A stretch of 64,000 nt of DNA from Streptomyces sp. NRRL F-525 (GCF_000716605.1 NZ_JNXE01000046.1:1-64000), one strand, 5' to 3'. Positions 19,758 through 28,906 are shown, counted from the stretch's first letter. Translations and numbers: made by a program. The notes: a model not told the origin generated them from the sequence alone.

Positions 19758-20384
19758 ATGACGATCAAGGACACCCCGGAGGAGTGGGAGATCCGGGCGA
19801 CCGTGACCCCCTTCGTCGGCAACAAGACCTCCGTGCGCACCGACGACGTGGTCATGCCCGACGGCACGGTCGTGCACCGCGACTACCAGGTCCACCCCGG
19901 CTCCGTGGCGATCCTCGCCCTGGACGAGGAGGACCGGGTCCTGGTCATCAAGCAGTACCGCCACCCCGTACGGCAGAAGCTGTGGGAGATCCCGGCCGGA
20001 CTGCTCGACATCCCCGGTGAGAACCCGCTGCACGCCGCCCAGCGCGAGCTGTACGAGGAGGCGCACGTCAAGGCCGAGGACTGGCGGGTGCTGACCGACG
20101 TCTACACCACGCCCGGCGGCTGCGACGAGGCCATCCGCGTCTTCCTGGCCCGGAACCTGTCCGAGGCCGACGGGCAGCGCTTCGAGGTCGAGGACGAGGA
20201 GGCCGACATGGAGCACGCGCGTGTGCCCGTCGACGACCTGGTCCGCGGGGTCCTCGCCGGCGAGCTGCACAACAACTGCCTCGCCGTCGGCGTCCTCGCC
20301 CTGGTCGCCGCCCGGCACGGCGACGGCGTCGACGCGCTGCGCCCCGCCGAGGCGCCGTGGCCGGCGCGTCCCTTCGAGTCCTGA
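19758..20384 (+). CDS. Nudix hydrolase, ADP-ribose pyrophosphatase-like
   Basis: This 208-residue protein resembles ADP-ribose/ADP-sugar pyrophosphatases: an N-terminal strand domain (VVHRDYQVHPGSVAILALDE), KQYRHPVRQKLWEIPAG before the Nudix box, and the box itself ending in RELYEEAHV (the last Gly of the consensus is replaced by His). It is expected to hydrolyse ADP-ribose or similar to AMP plus a sugar phosphate. ATG 19758 follows GGAGGG at ideal spacing; the frame upstream to 19644 lacks coding character. It may be co-transcribed with pyrG. Confidence 0.9.
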   Translation: MTIKDTPEEWEIRATVTPFVGNKTSVRTDDVVMPDGTVVHRDYQVHPGSVAILALDEEDRVLVIKQYRHPVRQKLWEIPAGLLDIPGENPLHAAQRELYEEAHVKAEDWRVLTDVYTTPGGCDEAIRVFLARNLSEADGQRFEVEDEEADMEHARVPVDDLVRGVLAGELHNNCLAVGVLALVAARHGDGVDALRPAEAPWPARPFES

Positions 20385-20482
20385 ACCCACCCCCTTGTCA
20401 TCGATCACCGGTGTGACGATCGGCTGATCCGATCGGGGGACGTGCCCGCCGCGCTCCGCACGGTTCGTCGCAGAGCGTGAAC

Positions 20483-20488
20483 TAGGCT
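20483..20488 (+). promoter_or_regulatory. Candidate -10 element for the NB-ARC/TPR gene
   Basis: TAGGCT fits the TAnnnT pattern of Streptomyces -10 elements and lies 64 bases before the GTG at 20553. The -35 region is not convincing, so this is a weak call. Confidence 0.3.
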
Positions 20489-20552
20489 CTGGAATCACCC
20501 GATCCGGAGTCCCGGCGGGCTATGCGCGTGCAGTGGGACGGGAGCGTGGCCC

Positions 20553-22640
20553 GTGACGGATCAGGCGGTGGACACCGGCGGCGTGAGGCTGTCCGAGGAC
20601 ACTTCTGTCGAGGGCCAATTCCTGGGCCGTGCAAGAGAGTTGAAGGAGCTGCGCGCCGACATCGAGCGCGCGGGCCTGGACACCATCGCGGGCCGCAAGG
20701 CCCCTCGCGCGCGGGTCCTCCTCATCGCGGGCAAGCCCGGCTCCGGCCGCAGCGCGCTGGCCGCGGAACTCGTCCGACAGGTCGCTGACCGTTACGACGC
20801 CGGTGTGTTCCGGGCCCGGCTGAGCGAGCCCGACGGCACCCCCGTCCCCACCGAGCGCACCGCCCGCGAACTCCTCACCGCCCTGGAGCTGCCGACCCCG
20901 GCCGGCGCCTCCGAGGACGACCTCTCGGACATCCTGCGCGAGGCCCTCACCGACCGGCGGGCGCTGCTCCTGCTGGACGACGCGGCCGACGCCGAGCAGG
21001 TCGACGCGCTGCTGCCGGACTCCCCGGACTGCCTGGTCGTCGCCGTCTCCGGCGGCCCGCTCACCGGCATCGCCGACGTCCGCCCCTGCACCCTGGGCGG
21101 CCTCGACACCAAGTCCGCACTGGAACTCCTCACCCGCTACACCGGCGCGGTCCGCATCACCGTCGACCCGGTCGCCGCCGAGGGCCTCGTCGAGGCCTGC
21201 CGGCACCAGCCGGCCGCCCTGACCCTGGCCGGCGGCTGGCTCGCCGCCCGCCCGCAGGCGGCCGTAGCGGACCTCGCCAAGCACCTGCACGCCGAGAGCG
21301 ACGAGGGCACGCCCCTGAGCCGCGTCTTCCGGCTCGTCTACGGCTCCCTGCCGAGCCCGGCCGCCCGGATACTGCGACTGCTCTCCCTCGCCCCGGCCGG
21401 CCTGGTCGACCCGCAGACCGCCTCCGCGCTCGCCGGCTGCTCCGTCAACGGCGCCCGCACCACCCTGGACGACTTCGTCGCCGCCGGTCTGCTGCGGGCC
21501 CTGGACTCGCCGCTCCCGCAGTACGAGGTCCCCGGCTGCCTCCAGCCCCTCCTGCACGCCCTCGCCGAGACCCAGGACCGCCCGGCCGAACTCCAGCTGG
21601 CCCGCGCCCGCATGCTGGAGCGCACCGTACGGCTGCTCCAGTCCTGCCGCGCCATCACCGAGACGGACAGCCCGCAGGCCCGCGAGAAACTCCTCGGCAC
21701 GCCCCGCGCGCTGCGCTTCCCGACCCCCCGAGCGGCCGCCGACTGGCTCCGCGTCCGCCAGCCCGCCCTGCTCGCCTCCGCCCGCCTCGCGGTCGCCGAC
21801 GGCGAACTCGACACGCTGGCCCGCCGGTTGATGTCCCAGCTCGTGCGCGCGATGGTCGCCCACTTCGGCACCCAGGCCGCCGCCCCCGAGCTCTACGGCA
21901 TCCACCGCCTCGTCCTCGACGTGGCCGAGCGGCGGAACCTGCCCCGCGAGAAGGCCGCCGCGCTGCTGAACCTCGCCGATCTGGACGCGCAGACCGGCCG
22001 GACCACCGAGGCACTGGCCCGCTACCGGGCCGCGCTGGACGCCGGACGCGAAGCGAACGACCCGTATGCGACCGGCCGCGCGATGGAATCCGTAGGCGGC
22101 GCGCACCAGGAGCTCGGTGACTACGACCGGGCCGCCGACTGGTTCGGCCGCGCGCTCGCCCAGCGGCAGGCCCGGGACGAGCGCGTGGACGCCGCCCGGC
22201 TCTACGGCCGGATCGGCGCCGCGCACACCTATGCGGGCCGCTACGGCGAGGCGCTGAGGAACTGGCGGGCGGCCGTCGCCGGGCACCGCAAGAACGGCGA
22301 TGTGGCCGCCCAGGCAAGGGCGTTGAGCGAGCTGGCGCGGGTCCAGGAGTACGCGGGCCGCCCCGAGGAATCGCTCGCCACCTGCCACGAGGCCGTCGAG
22401 TGGGCGCGCCGCGCGGATGACGTACGGCTGCAGGCGGCGCTCCAGCTGCGGCTGGCCGACACCCTCGACCGGCTCGGCGATCCGGCGTCTGCCGCGCTGC
22501 ACCGGGGGACGGCCGAGCGGATGCTGGGCGAGGAGCTTCTGGAGGCCGATTCCGCCCCCGAAACCCCGGAATCCGCCTCCGAACCCCTGGAACAAGACGC
22601 TAACGCCTGCGAAATCCGTAGTACATCCGCAGAAGATTGA
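20553..22640 (+). CDS. NB-ARC/AAA-type ATPase with TPR repeats
   Basis: This 695-residue cytosolic protein begins with a P-loop NTPase domain (Walker A AGKPGSGRSALA near residue 60, Walker B-like ALLLLDDAAD near residue 145). A winged-helix-like region resembling NB-ARC STAND proteins follows (LSRVFRLVYGSLPSPAARIL), and the C-terminus holds several TPR repeats (ALARYRAALDAGREANDP, DYDRAADWFGRALAQRQARD, RYGEALRNWRAAVAGHRKNG). STAND ATPases act as signal-responsive switches; there is no DNA-binding domain of the SARP type. GTG 20553 follows GGGAG. It lies directly upstream of ald but with its own gap. The target is unknown. Confidence 0.85.
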   Translation: MTDQAVDTGGVRLSEDTSVEGQFLGRARELKELRADIERAGLDTIAGRKAPRARVLLIAGKPGSGRSALAAELVRQVADRYDAGVFRARLSEPDGTPVPTERTARELLTALELPTPAGASEDDLSDILREALTDRRALLLLDDAADAEQVDALLPDSPDCLVVAVSGGPLTGIADVRPCTLGGLDTKSALELLTRYTGAVRITVDPVAAEGLVEACRHQPAALTLAGGWLAARPQAAVADLAKHLHAESDEGTPLSRVFRLVYGSLPSPAARILRLLSLAPAGLVDPQTASALAGCSVNGARTTLDDFVAAGLLRALDSPLPQYEVPGCLQPLLHALAETQDRPAELQLARARMLERTVRLLQSCRAITETDSPQAREKLLGTPRALRFPTPRAAADWLRVRQPALLASARLAVADGELDTLARRLMSQLVRAMVAHFGTQAAAPELYGIHRLVLDVAERRNLPREKAAALLNLADLDAQTGRTTEALARYRAALDAGREANDPYATGRAMESVGGAHQELGDYDRAADWFGRALAQRQARDERVDAARLYGRIGAAHTYAGRYGEALRNWRAAVAGHRKNGDVAAQARALSELARVQEYAGRPEESLATCHEAVEWARRADDVRLQAALQLRLADTLDRLGDPASAALHRGTAERMLGEELLEADSAPETPESASEPLEQDANACEIRSTSAED

Positions 22641-22653
22641 TGCATTGAAAGGC

Positions 22654-22681
22654 TAGACACGGAGAACACCTTCATTAGACT
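22654..22681 (+). promoter_or_regulatory. Candidate promoter of ald
   Basis: TAGACA (22654-22659), a 16-base spacer and TAGACT (22676-22681) resemble a vegetative -35/-10 pair. They lie about 100 bases before the ald start. Confidence 0.45.
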
Positions 22682-22782
22682 GGCTCTGCCGCACCTTCTC
22701 CTGCGGTCTCCCGGTGCGCTCATGCATGTCCGGGTATGAGATGTATTGCCCCACACCCTCTGAGCCAAGGACCGTGATCGAC

Positions 22783-23898
22783 GTGAAGGTCGGCATCCCC
22801 CGCGAGGTCAAGAACAACGAGTTCCGGGTGGCCATCACCCCCGCCGGCGTGCACGAGCTGGTGCGCCACGGCCACCAGGTCTTCATCGAGCAGAACGCCG
22901 GCGTCGGCTCCTCGATCACGGACGACGAGTACGTCTCCGCAGGCGCGCAGATCCTGGCCACCGCCGACGAGGTGTGGGCCACCACCGACCTGCTGCTCAA
23001 GGTCAAGGAGCCCATCGCCGAGGAGTACCACCGCCTCCGCAAGGACCAGACGCTCTTCACGTACCTGCACCTGGCCGCCTCCAAGGAGTGCACCGACGCG
23101 CTCGTCGAGTCCGGCACCACGGCGATCGCCTACGAGACCGTCGAACTCCCGGGCCGCGCCCTGCCGTTGCTCGCCCCGATGTCCGAGGTCGCGGGCCGGC
23201 TGGCCCCGCAGGTCGGCGCCTACCACCTGATGCGCTCGGTCGGCGGCCGCGGTGTCCTCCCCGGCGGTGTCCCCGGCACCCAGCCCGCGCGCGCCGTCGT
23301 CATCGGCGGCGGGGTCTCCGGCTGGAACGCCACGCAGATCGCCGTCGGCATGGGCTTCCACGTCACGCTGCTCGACCGCGACATCAACAAGCTCCGCGAG
23401 GCCGACAAGGTCTTCGGCACCAAGGTCCGGGCGATCATGTCCAACGCCTTCGAGCTGGAGAAGGCCGTCCTGGACGCCGACCTCGTCATCGGCGCGGTGC
23501 TCATCCCGGGCGCCAAGGCGCCGAAGCTGGTCACCAACGAACTCGTGTCGCGGATGAAGCCCGGAAGTGTTCTTGTCGACATCGCGATCGACCAGGGCGG
23601 CTGCTTCGAGGACTCGCGCCCGACGACCCACGCCGAGCCGACCTTCCCGGTCCACAACTCGGTCTTCTACTGCGTCGCCAACATGCCCGGCGCGGTGCCG
23701 AACACGTCGACCTACGCGCTCACCAACGCGACGCTCCCGTACATCGTGGAGCTCGCCAACCGCGGCTGGGCCGACGCGCTGCGACGTGATCCTGCTCTCG
23801 CCAAGGGCCTCAACACCCATGACGGCAAGGTGATTTACCGCGAGGTCGCCGAGGCGCACGGACTCGAGCACGTCGAGCTGGAATCGCTGCTCGGCTGA
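22783..23898 (+). CDS. ald: Alanine dehydrogenase
   Basis: This 371-residue NAD-dependent enzyme interconverts L-alanine and pyruvate plus ammonia. Characteristic features are VGIPREVKNNEFRVAITPAG at the N-terminus (substrate-binding Arg), LLKVKEP with the catalytic Lys, YLHLAA with the catalytic His, the NAD-binding loop IGGGVSGWNA and VDIAIDQGGCFE with the catalytic Asp. GTG 22783 gives the normal family length and lies 11 bases after AAGGA; GTG 22774 would add three residues. A strong hairpin follows the gene. Confidence 0.95.
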   Translation: MKVGIPREVKNNEFRVAITPAGVHELVRHGHQVFIEQNAGVGSSITDDEYVSAGAQILATADEVWATTDLLLKVKEPIAEEYHRLRKDQTLFTYLHLAASKECTDALVESGTTAIAYETVELPGRALPLLAPMSEVAGRLAPQVGAYHLMRSVGGRGVLPGGVPGTQPARAVVIGGGVSGWNATQIAVGMGFHVTLLDRDINKLREADKVFGTKVRAIMSNAFELEKAVLDADLVIGAVLIPGAKAPKLVTNELVSRMKPGSVLVDIAIDQGGCFEDSRPTTHAEPTFPVHNSVFYCVANMPGAVPNTSTYALTNATLPYIVELANRGWADALRRDPALAKGLNTHDGKVIYREVAEAHGLEHVELESLLG

Positions 23899-23964
23899 CT
23901 CTGTCGACTAAGTCACCGTTCGGTAAAAGGCGATACGTCAACACAGGTCGTCAACTCAGCGCAC

Positions 23965-23996
23965 CCGGCCGGACCTTGCTCGACAGGTCCGGCCGG
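23965..23996 (+). terminator. ald terminator hairpin
   Basis: A perfect 12-base stem (ccggccggacct / aggtccggccgg) has an eight-base loop and lies 66 bases after the ald stop. There is no U-run. Confidence 0.7.
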
Positions 23997-24156
23997 AAGT
24001 GTGTGTATGGTCACTTTGCGGCACTCGGTCAACTCGCGCCGAACGTAACCCTTGAACCGATTCGTGCACCGGTGAAACCTGCCGTGCGACTGCCGTACGC
24101 CCTTGACAGAGGGATGTTTCATTGCCGACACATCGGGCCGGGTCCGGCGGATTGTG

Positions 24157-24186
24157 TTGCTGCGAACACCCGACACGCCATAGAGT
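24157..24186 (+). promoter_or_regulatory. Candidate promoter of the parA-scpAB operon
   Basis: TTGCTG (24157-24162) and TAGAGT (24181-24186) are spaced by 18 bases, about 70 bases before the parA GTG. The perfect ribosome-binding sequence AAGGAGGT follows at 24241-24248. Confidence 0.45.
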
Positions 24187-24258
24187 CGCCAACCGTCGGC
24201 ATGGTGCCACGCTGACCTATCGAGAAGTTCCCTGGTCACCAAGGAGGTAAGACGACTT

Positions 24259-25437
24259 GTGAATGAGTCGACATTTTCTCCCGGGGGTGGTCAACCAGGA
24301 ATGCCTGCAAGGGGCCAGGAGCCCGCGGGGTTCGAGGCTGTCGGCTCCGTTGCGGTGCGAACCTTCGCAGCCCACCAGGGTCACCACAAGCCAGGGGTGA
24401 CCCAGCCAGCACACCAGAGCATGGATGGCCATCACGTGAACGCCATGGCCGGCGACGGAAGGGGCGCGCCCCACAACCATTTCGCCGACTACGACGAACT
24501 GCCCGACGGGCACTTCTACGACCCCGACGCCGAGTACGAGCCCGATCCCGAGTACGCGGCCACACTCGCGCCCGACGCCGCCCGTCAGCGCCGCGAGCGC
24601 GTGGGCCCGACCGGACGCCCGCTGCCCTACTTCCCGATCCCGGGTCCGCTGACCAGTCACGGCCCCGCGACGATCATCGCGATGTGCAACCAGAAGGGCG
24701 GCGTCGGCAAGACCACGTCGACCATCAACCTGGGTGCCGCGCTCGCGGAGTACGGCCGACGCGTACTGCTCGTCGACTTCGACCCGCAGGGCGCGCTGTC
24801 GGTCGGACTGGGCGTCAATCCCATGGAGTTGGACCTCACCGTCTACAACCTGCTCATGGAGCGGGGCATGTCGGCCGACGAGGTTCTGCTCAAGACAGCT
24901 GTCCCGAACATGGACTTGCTGCCCAGCAACATCGACTTGTCGGCCGCCGAAGTGCAGTTGGTGAGCGAGGTCGCGCGCGAGTCCACGCTGCAGCGGGCGT
25001 TGAAGCCGCTGATGGCCGACTACGACTACATCGTGATCGACTGTCAGCCCTCCCTCGGCCTGCTCACCGTGAACGCCCTGACGGCGGCTCACAAGGTGAT
25101 CGTGCCGCTGGAGTGCGAGTTCTTCGCGCTGCGCGGTGTCGCCCTGCTGACGGAGACCATCGAGAAGGTCCAGGAGCGCCTCAACCCCGAGTTGGAGCTC
25201 GACGGGATCCTCGCCACGATGTACGACTCCCGCACCGTGCACAGCCGTGAGGTGCTCGCGCGCGTGGTCGAGGCGTTCGACGATCACGTCTACCACACGG
25301 TCATCGGGCGCACGGTGCGCTTCCCGGAGACCACGGTCGCCGGTGAGCCGATCACCACGTACGCCTCCAACTCCGTCGGTGCCGCCGCCTATCGCCAGCT
25401 CGCCAGGGAGGTGCTCGCCCGGTGTCACGCCGAGTGA
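24259..25437 (+). CDS. ParA-family ATPase
   Basis: This 392-residue protein has an N-terminal extension of about 135 low-complexity residues followed by a ParA/Soj domain: deviant Walker A QKGGVGKTTST (about 144-154), VDFDPQGALSVGLG (switch I and A'), and DYIVIDCQPSLGLLTVNAL. ParA ATPases position DNA or protein cargo on the nucleoid. This is not the origin-proximal parA, since no parB follows. The next gene instead encodes a ribbon-helix-helix-like protein and then scpA/scpB. GTG 24259 has AAGGAGGT ten bases upstream. Confidence 0.93.
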   Translation: MNESTFSPGGGQPGMPARGQEPAGFEAVGSVAVRTFAAHQGHHKPGVTQPAHQSMDGHHVNAMAGDGRGAPHNHFADYDELPDGHFYDPDAEYEPDPEYAATLAPDAARQRRERVGPTGRPLPYFPIPGPLTSHGPATIIAMCNQKGGVGKTTSTINLGAALAEYGRRVLLVDFDPQGALSVGLGVNPMELDLTVYNLLMERGMSADEVLLKTAVPNMDLLPSNIDLSAAEVQLVSEVARESTLQRALKPLMADYDYIVIDCQPSLGLLTVNALTAAHKVIVPLECEFFALRGVALLTETIEKVQERLNPELELDGILATMYDSRTVHSREVLARVVEAFDDHVYHTVIGRTVRFPETTVAGEPITTYASNSVGAAAYRQLAREVLARCHAE

Positions 25438-25970
25438 GTCTGCCGGGGGCCGACGAACTGTTCCGTACGACAGGGGGGATGGCGCTTCAGTCGTCCACCC
25501 CGAGGAGCCGGGCCAACGGCGAGGCCCGGGTGCCGGCTCCGGCGGGGGAGAGCGATCCCACCGCCGGGGAGGACGCCCCGCAGTCCGTACCGGCCCAGGG
25601 CGGTGACGGAGAGGGCGCCGAGCACGTCGCGGCGGACTCGGACGGCGGCGAGTCCCGCAGCCGGTCCGCGGACGGCTCAGGACGACGTCAGGAGGCGCAG
25701 GAAGGTTCTGCCCAGCCTCGGAAGCAGCGACAGCGGGCGCAGGCCAACCGTCGGCCCAGCGGGCGCGAGCGGCACGACGAGAAGATCACCGTGTACGTCT
25801 CCGCCGAGGAACTCATCGACCTGGAGCACGCGCGCCTGATGCTCCGGGGCGAGCACGGCCTCGCGGTCGACCGCGGCCGGATCGTCCGTGAGGCGGTCGC
25901 CGTGGTCCTGGCCGATCTGGAGTCACGCGGGGACGCGAGCATTCTCGTCCGCCGCCTTCGCGGGCGGTAG
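25422..25970 (+). CDS. Ribbon-helix-helix-like protein, putative ParA partner
   Basis: This is a 182-residue protein. Residues 1-115 are disordered and rich in Gly, Glu, Ser, Arg and Gln. The last 65 form a compact basic domain (EKITVYVSAEELIDLEHARL, DRGRIVREAVAVVLADLE) whose beta-strand followed by two helices fits a ribbon-helix-helix DNA-binding fold. The GTG start lies inside the end of parA (16-base overlap), so the two are translated together. A disordered N-terminus with a DNA-binding domain is the layout of small ParB substitutes of plasmids, so it may be the centromere-binding or ATPase-stimulating partner of this ParA. That role is inferred. Confidence 0.75.
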   Translation: MSRRVSLPGADELFRTTGGMALQSSTPRSRANGEARVPAPAGESDPTAGEDAPQSVPAQGGDGEGAEHVAADSDGGESRSRSADGSGRRQEAQEGSAQPRKQRQRAQANRRPSGRERHDEKITVYVSAEELIDLEHARLMLRGEHGLAVDRGRIVREAVAVVLADLESRGDASILVRRLRGR

Positions 25971-25988
25971 CGGTAGCCTGCGGGGGCC

Positions 25989-26975
25989 ATGACCTCGAAC
26001 GACGCTCCCGCATCCGGCGCCCCCGCCGGCCGTCGGCGTGCGCTGGGCAAGGGGCCGGGCGCGGCTCCCGAGCCCGAGGCGCAGGTCGCCGTGGCGGAGC
26101 CGGTGCCGGTGCCCGAGGTGGTCGTAGAAGAATCTGCTGAGCCTGTCGAAGAACCCGATGACGGGGTTTTCAAGGTCCGGCTCGCCAACTTCGAGGGGCC
26201 CTTCGACCTTCTCCTCCAGTTGATCTCGAAGCACAAGCTCGATGTGACCGAGGTGGCGCTGTCCAAGGTCACCGATGAGTTCATGGCGCACATCAGGGCG
26301 ATGGGGCCGGACTGGGATCTGGACCAGACGACCGAGTTTCTCGTCGTCGCGGCGACTCTGCTGGATCTGAAGGCGGCGCGGTTGCTGCCCGCCGCCGAGG
26401 TCGAGGACGAGGCCGATCTCGCGTTGCTGGAGGCGCGGGACCTGTTGTTCGCGCGGTTGTTGCAGTACCGGGCGTACAAGCAGATCGCCGACATCTTCAA
26501 CCGGCGGCTCGACGACGAGGCCCGGCGCTACCCCCGGACCGTCGGGCTCGAACCGCACCACGCCGAGCTGCTGCCCGAGGTCGTCATCCGGATCGGGCCC
26601 GAGGGCTTCGCCAAGCTCGCCGTGAAGGCGATGCAGGCCAAGCCCAAGCCGCAGGTGTACGTCGACCACATCCACGCGCCGCTCGTCAGCGTGCAGGAGC
26701 AGGCCGGGATCATGGTGGCGCGGCTGCGGGAGCTCGGCGAGGCCAGCTTCAGCGTGCTCGTGGACGACACCGACGACACCCTGACCGTCGTAGCGAGGTT
26801 CCTGGCCCTTCTGGAGCTGTACCGGGAGAAGGCCGTCGCGCTGGACCAGGAGACCGCGCTCGGGGATCTGATCGTGCGCTGGACCGGTGGGGAGGGGGAA
26901 GGCGAGCCGGTGGTGACGGACGAGTTCGACCGGCCGCCCGAGCCGCCCAAGGAGACCAAGGAGGAGTCGGCGTGA
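25989..26975 (+). CDS. scpA: Segregation and condensation protein A
   Basis: This 328-residue kleisin bridges the SMC heads in the bacterial condensin complex. After an Ala/Pro/Glu-rich leader of about 57 residues it shows the ScpA start FKVRLANFEGPFDLLLQLI, then KHKLDVTEVALSKVTDEFM and the Glu-rich ARLLPAAEVEDEADL. The C-terminal winged helix (VVARFLALLELYREKAVALD) contacts SMC. The ATG lies 18 bases after the preceding stop. The stop overlaps the scpB GTG. Confidence 0.95.
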   Translation: MTSNDAPASGAPAGRRRALGKGPGAAPEPEAQVAVAEPVPVPEVVVEESAEPVEEPDDGVFKVRLANFEGPFDLLLQLISKHKLDVTEVALSKVTDEFMAHIRAMGPDWDLDQTTEFLVVAATLLDLKAARLLPAAEVEDEADLALLEARDLLFARLLQYRAYKQIADIFNRRLDDEARRYPRTVGLEPHHAELLPEVVIRIGPEGFAKLAVKAMQAKPKPQVYVDHIHAPLVSVQEQAGIMVARLRELGEASFSVLVDDTDDTLTVVARFLALLELYREKAVALDQETALGDLIVRWTGGEGEGEPVVTDEFDRPPEPPKETKEESA

Positions 26976-27628
26976 GCGAGGAGACCACGGGCGTACCGGC
27001 GAGCCCGTCCGGCGTCGCGGAGCTCGACCTCAAGCCCGCCCTGGAGGCCGTCCTGATGGTCGTGGACGAGCCCGCGACCGTGGAACACCTCGCGAAAATA
27101 CTCCAGCGGCCCAAACGGCGGATCGCGGACGCGTTGCGCGAGCTGGCCGACGAGTACACCGTCCAGGGGCGCGGTTTCGAGCTGCGGCTGATCGCCGGGG
27201 GCTGGCGTTTCTACTCGCGGCCGGAGTACGCGCCGGCCGTCGAGGGCTTCGTCCTGGACGGTCAGCAGGCCCGGCTCACCCAGGCGGCGCTGGAGACCCT
27301 GGCGGTCGTCGCGTACCGCCAGCCGGTCAGCCGCAGCAGGGTCTCGATGGTCCGCGGAGTCAACTGCGACGGTGTGATGCGCACCCTCCTGCAGCGGGGT
27401 CTGGTCGAGGAGGCGGGCACGGAACCCGAAACAGGTGCGATCCTGTACGTGACGACGAACTACTTTCTGGAGCGGATGGGCCTGCGCGGCCTGGACGAGC
27501 TCCCGGAGCTCGCGCCCTTCCTCCCTGAGGCTGAGGCGATCGAGGCGGAGACGCTGGAAGGGGTCCCGTCGTTCGATCCGGATGCACCGGATGCAGATGC
27601 AGACGAAACGACGACGACGGAACTTTGA
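26972..27628 (+). CDS. scpB: Segregation and condensation protein B
   Basis: This 218-residue ScpB has two winged-helix domains: PALEAVLMVVDEPATVEHLA, RGFELRLIAGGWRFYSRPEY, QAALETLAVVAYRQPVSRS and GLVEEAG. It binds ScpA and modulates the SMC ring. The GTG start overlaps the scpA stop (GTGA). The C-terminal 25 residues are acidic and Thr-rich. The TGA overlaps the ATG of the pseudouridine synthase gene, as in many actinobacteria. Confidence 0.95.
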   Translation: MSEETTGVPASPSGVAELDLKPALEAVLMVVDEPATVEHLAKILQRPKRRIADALRELADEYTVQGRGFELRLIAGGWRFYSRPEYAPAVEGFVLDGQQARLTQAALETLAVVAYRQPVSRSRVSMVRGVNCDGVMRTLLQRGLVEEAGTEPETGAILYVTTNYFLERMGLRGLDELPELAPFLPEAEAIEAETLEGVPSFDPDAPDADADETTTTEL

Positions 27629-28812
27629 TGCGAAGCAGTGGCAGTGGCAGCAGTGGCGGCGGCGGTAGGAGCGGCGGGCGCGGCAACCCCCGCGGGACCG
27701 GCGGGGGCGGCAATCCCCGGGGTTCCGGTGGGGGCGGCGGCGGCCGTGGCTCCGGCGCGGGCAACTCCCGGGGCGCCGGTGGCGGCGGCTCCCAGCCGAG
27801 GGGCGCGGGAGGCCGTGACGACAAGCCCAAGCGCGCCGGAAAGCCGCGTCCCGAAGAGCGGCGCTACGACGTAGGCCCCACGGGATCCCACGAAGGTCCC
27901 AAGTCAGGGCGGGGTGCCGCCGCGCGCGGTGGTGCCAAGGGCGGCCCCAAGCAGGGCCAGGGCACCGGCCGCGGGCGCTGGGCGCCGGCGACCTCGCGTG
28001 AGTACGACGCGCGGGCCGAGGAGCGCAACCGGGAGCGGTACGCGGGCAAGAAGGACGTGAAGCTGCCCAAGACCTTCCCGGGCGCCGAGCAGGAGGGCGA
28101 GCGGCTCCAGAAGGTCCTCGCACGGGCGGGCTACGGCTCCCGGCGCTCCTGCGAGGAGCTGATCGAGCAGTCCCGGGTCGAGGTCAACGGCGAGATCGTC
28201 GTCGAGCAGGGTCTGCGGGTCGACCCCGAGCACGACGAGATCAAGGTCGACGGCCTGACGGTGGCGACGCAGTCGTACCAGTTCTTCTCGCTGAACAAGC
28301 CCGCCGGTGTCGTCGCGACGATGGAGGACCCCGAGGGCCGCCAGTGCCTCGGCGACTACGTCACCAACCGCGAGACGCGTCTTTTCCACGTCGGGCGGCT
28401 CGACACCGAGACCGAGGGTGTGATCCTGCTCACCAACCACGGCGAGCTGGCGCACCGGCTGACCCACCCCAAGTACGGCGTGAAGAAGACCTACCTCGCG
28501 CACATCGTGGGCCCGATCCCGCGCGACCTGGGCAAGCAGCTCAAGGACGGCATCCAGCTGGAGGACGGGTACGCGCGAGCGGACCACTTCCGGGTCGTCG
28601 AGCAGACCGGCAAGAACTACCTGGTCGAGGTGACCCTCCACGAGGGCCGCAAGCACATCGTGCGACGCATGCTCGCGGAGGCCGGCTTCCCGGTCGACAA
28701 GCTGGTGCGGGTCTCCTTCGGTCCGATCACCCTGGGCGACCAGAAGTCGGGCTGGCTGCGACGGCTGTCGAACACCGAGGTCGGCATGCTGATGCAGGAA
28801 GTCGATCTGTAA
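27628..28812 (+). CDS. RsuA/RluB-family pseudouridine synthase with RGG-like N-terminus
   Basis: This is a 394-residue protein. Residues 1-150 are a Gly/Ser/Arg-rich disordered region (GGGGNPRGSGGGGGGRGSG). An S4 RNA-binding domain (ERLQKVLARAGYGSRRSCEE, about 155-210) and the catalytic domain with GRLDTETEGVILLTN (catalytic Asp near residue 259) follow. Such enzymes isomerise specific uridines in 23S or 16S rRNA. ATG 27628 overlaps the scpB stop; TTG 27625 is the only other option. A terminator follows, ending the parA-scpAB operon. Confidence 0.93.
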   Translation: MRSSGSGSSGGGGRSGGRGNPRGTGGGGNPRGSGGGGGGRGSGAGNSRGAGGGGSQPRGAGGRDDKPKRAGKPRPEERRYDVGPTGSHEGPKSGRGAAARGGAKGGPKQGQGTGRGRWAPATSREYDARAEERNRERYAGKKDVKLPKTFPGAEQEGERLQKVLARAGYGSRRSCEELIEQSRVEVNGEIVVEQGLRVDPEHDEIKVDGLTVATQSYQFFSLNKPAGVVATMEDPEGRQCLGDYVTNRETRLFHVGRLDTETEGVILLTNHGELAHRLTHPKYGVKKTYLAHIVGPIPRDLGKQLKDGIQLEDGYARADHFRVVEQTGKNYLVEVTLHEGRKHIVRRMLAEAGFPVDKLVRVSFGPITLGDQKSGWLRRLSNTEVGMLMQEVDL

Positions 28813-28836
28813 GTCGATCTTTAGAGGCGTGAGTTG

Positions 28837-28876
28837 AGTGCGGCCGGTTCCGGGTTTCTCCGGGGCCGGCCGTTTC
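28837..28876 (+). terminator. Terminator of the parA-scpAB-pseudouridine synthase operon
   Basis: A GC-rich hairpin (cggccggttccgg / ccggggccggccg, with one bulge and a short T-containing loop) is followed by TTTCGTTCTCGTCGTCTT. It lies 25 bases after the stop. Confidence 0.75.
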
Positions 28877-28906
28877 GTTCTCGTCGTCTTCCTCGGGTGC
28901 CGGGGG

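Larger units (their letters stand above)
23899..24258. other. Intergenic region, ald / parA
   Basis: These 360 bases hold the ald terminator, one or two promoter-like signals for parA and a perfect Shine-Dalgarno. A consensus -35 TTGACA at 24103-24108 has no good -10 partner. No gene is seen. Confidence 0.5.
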
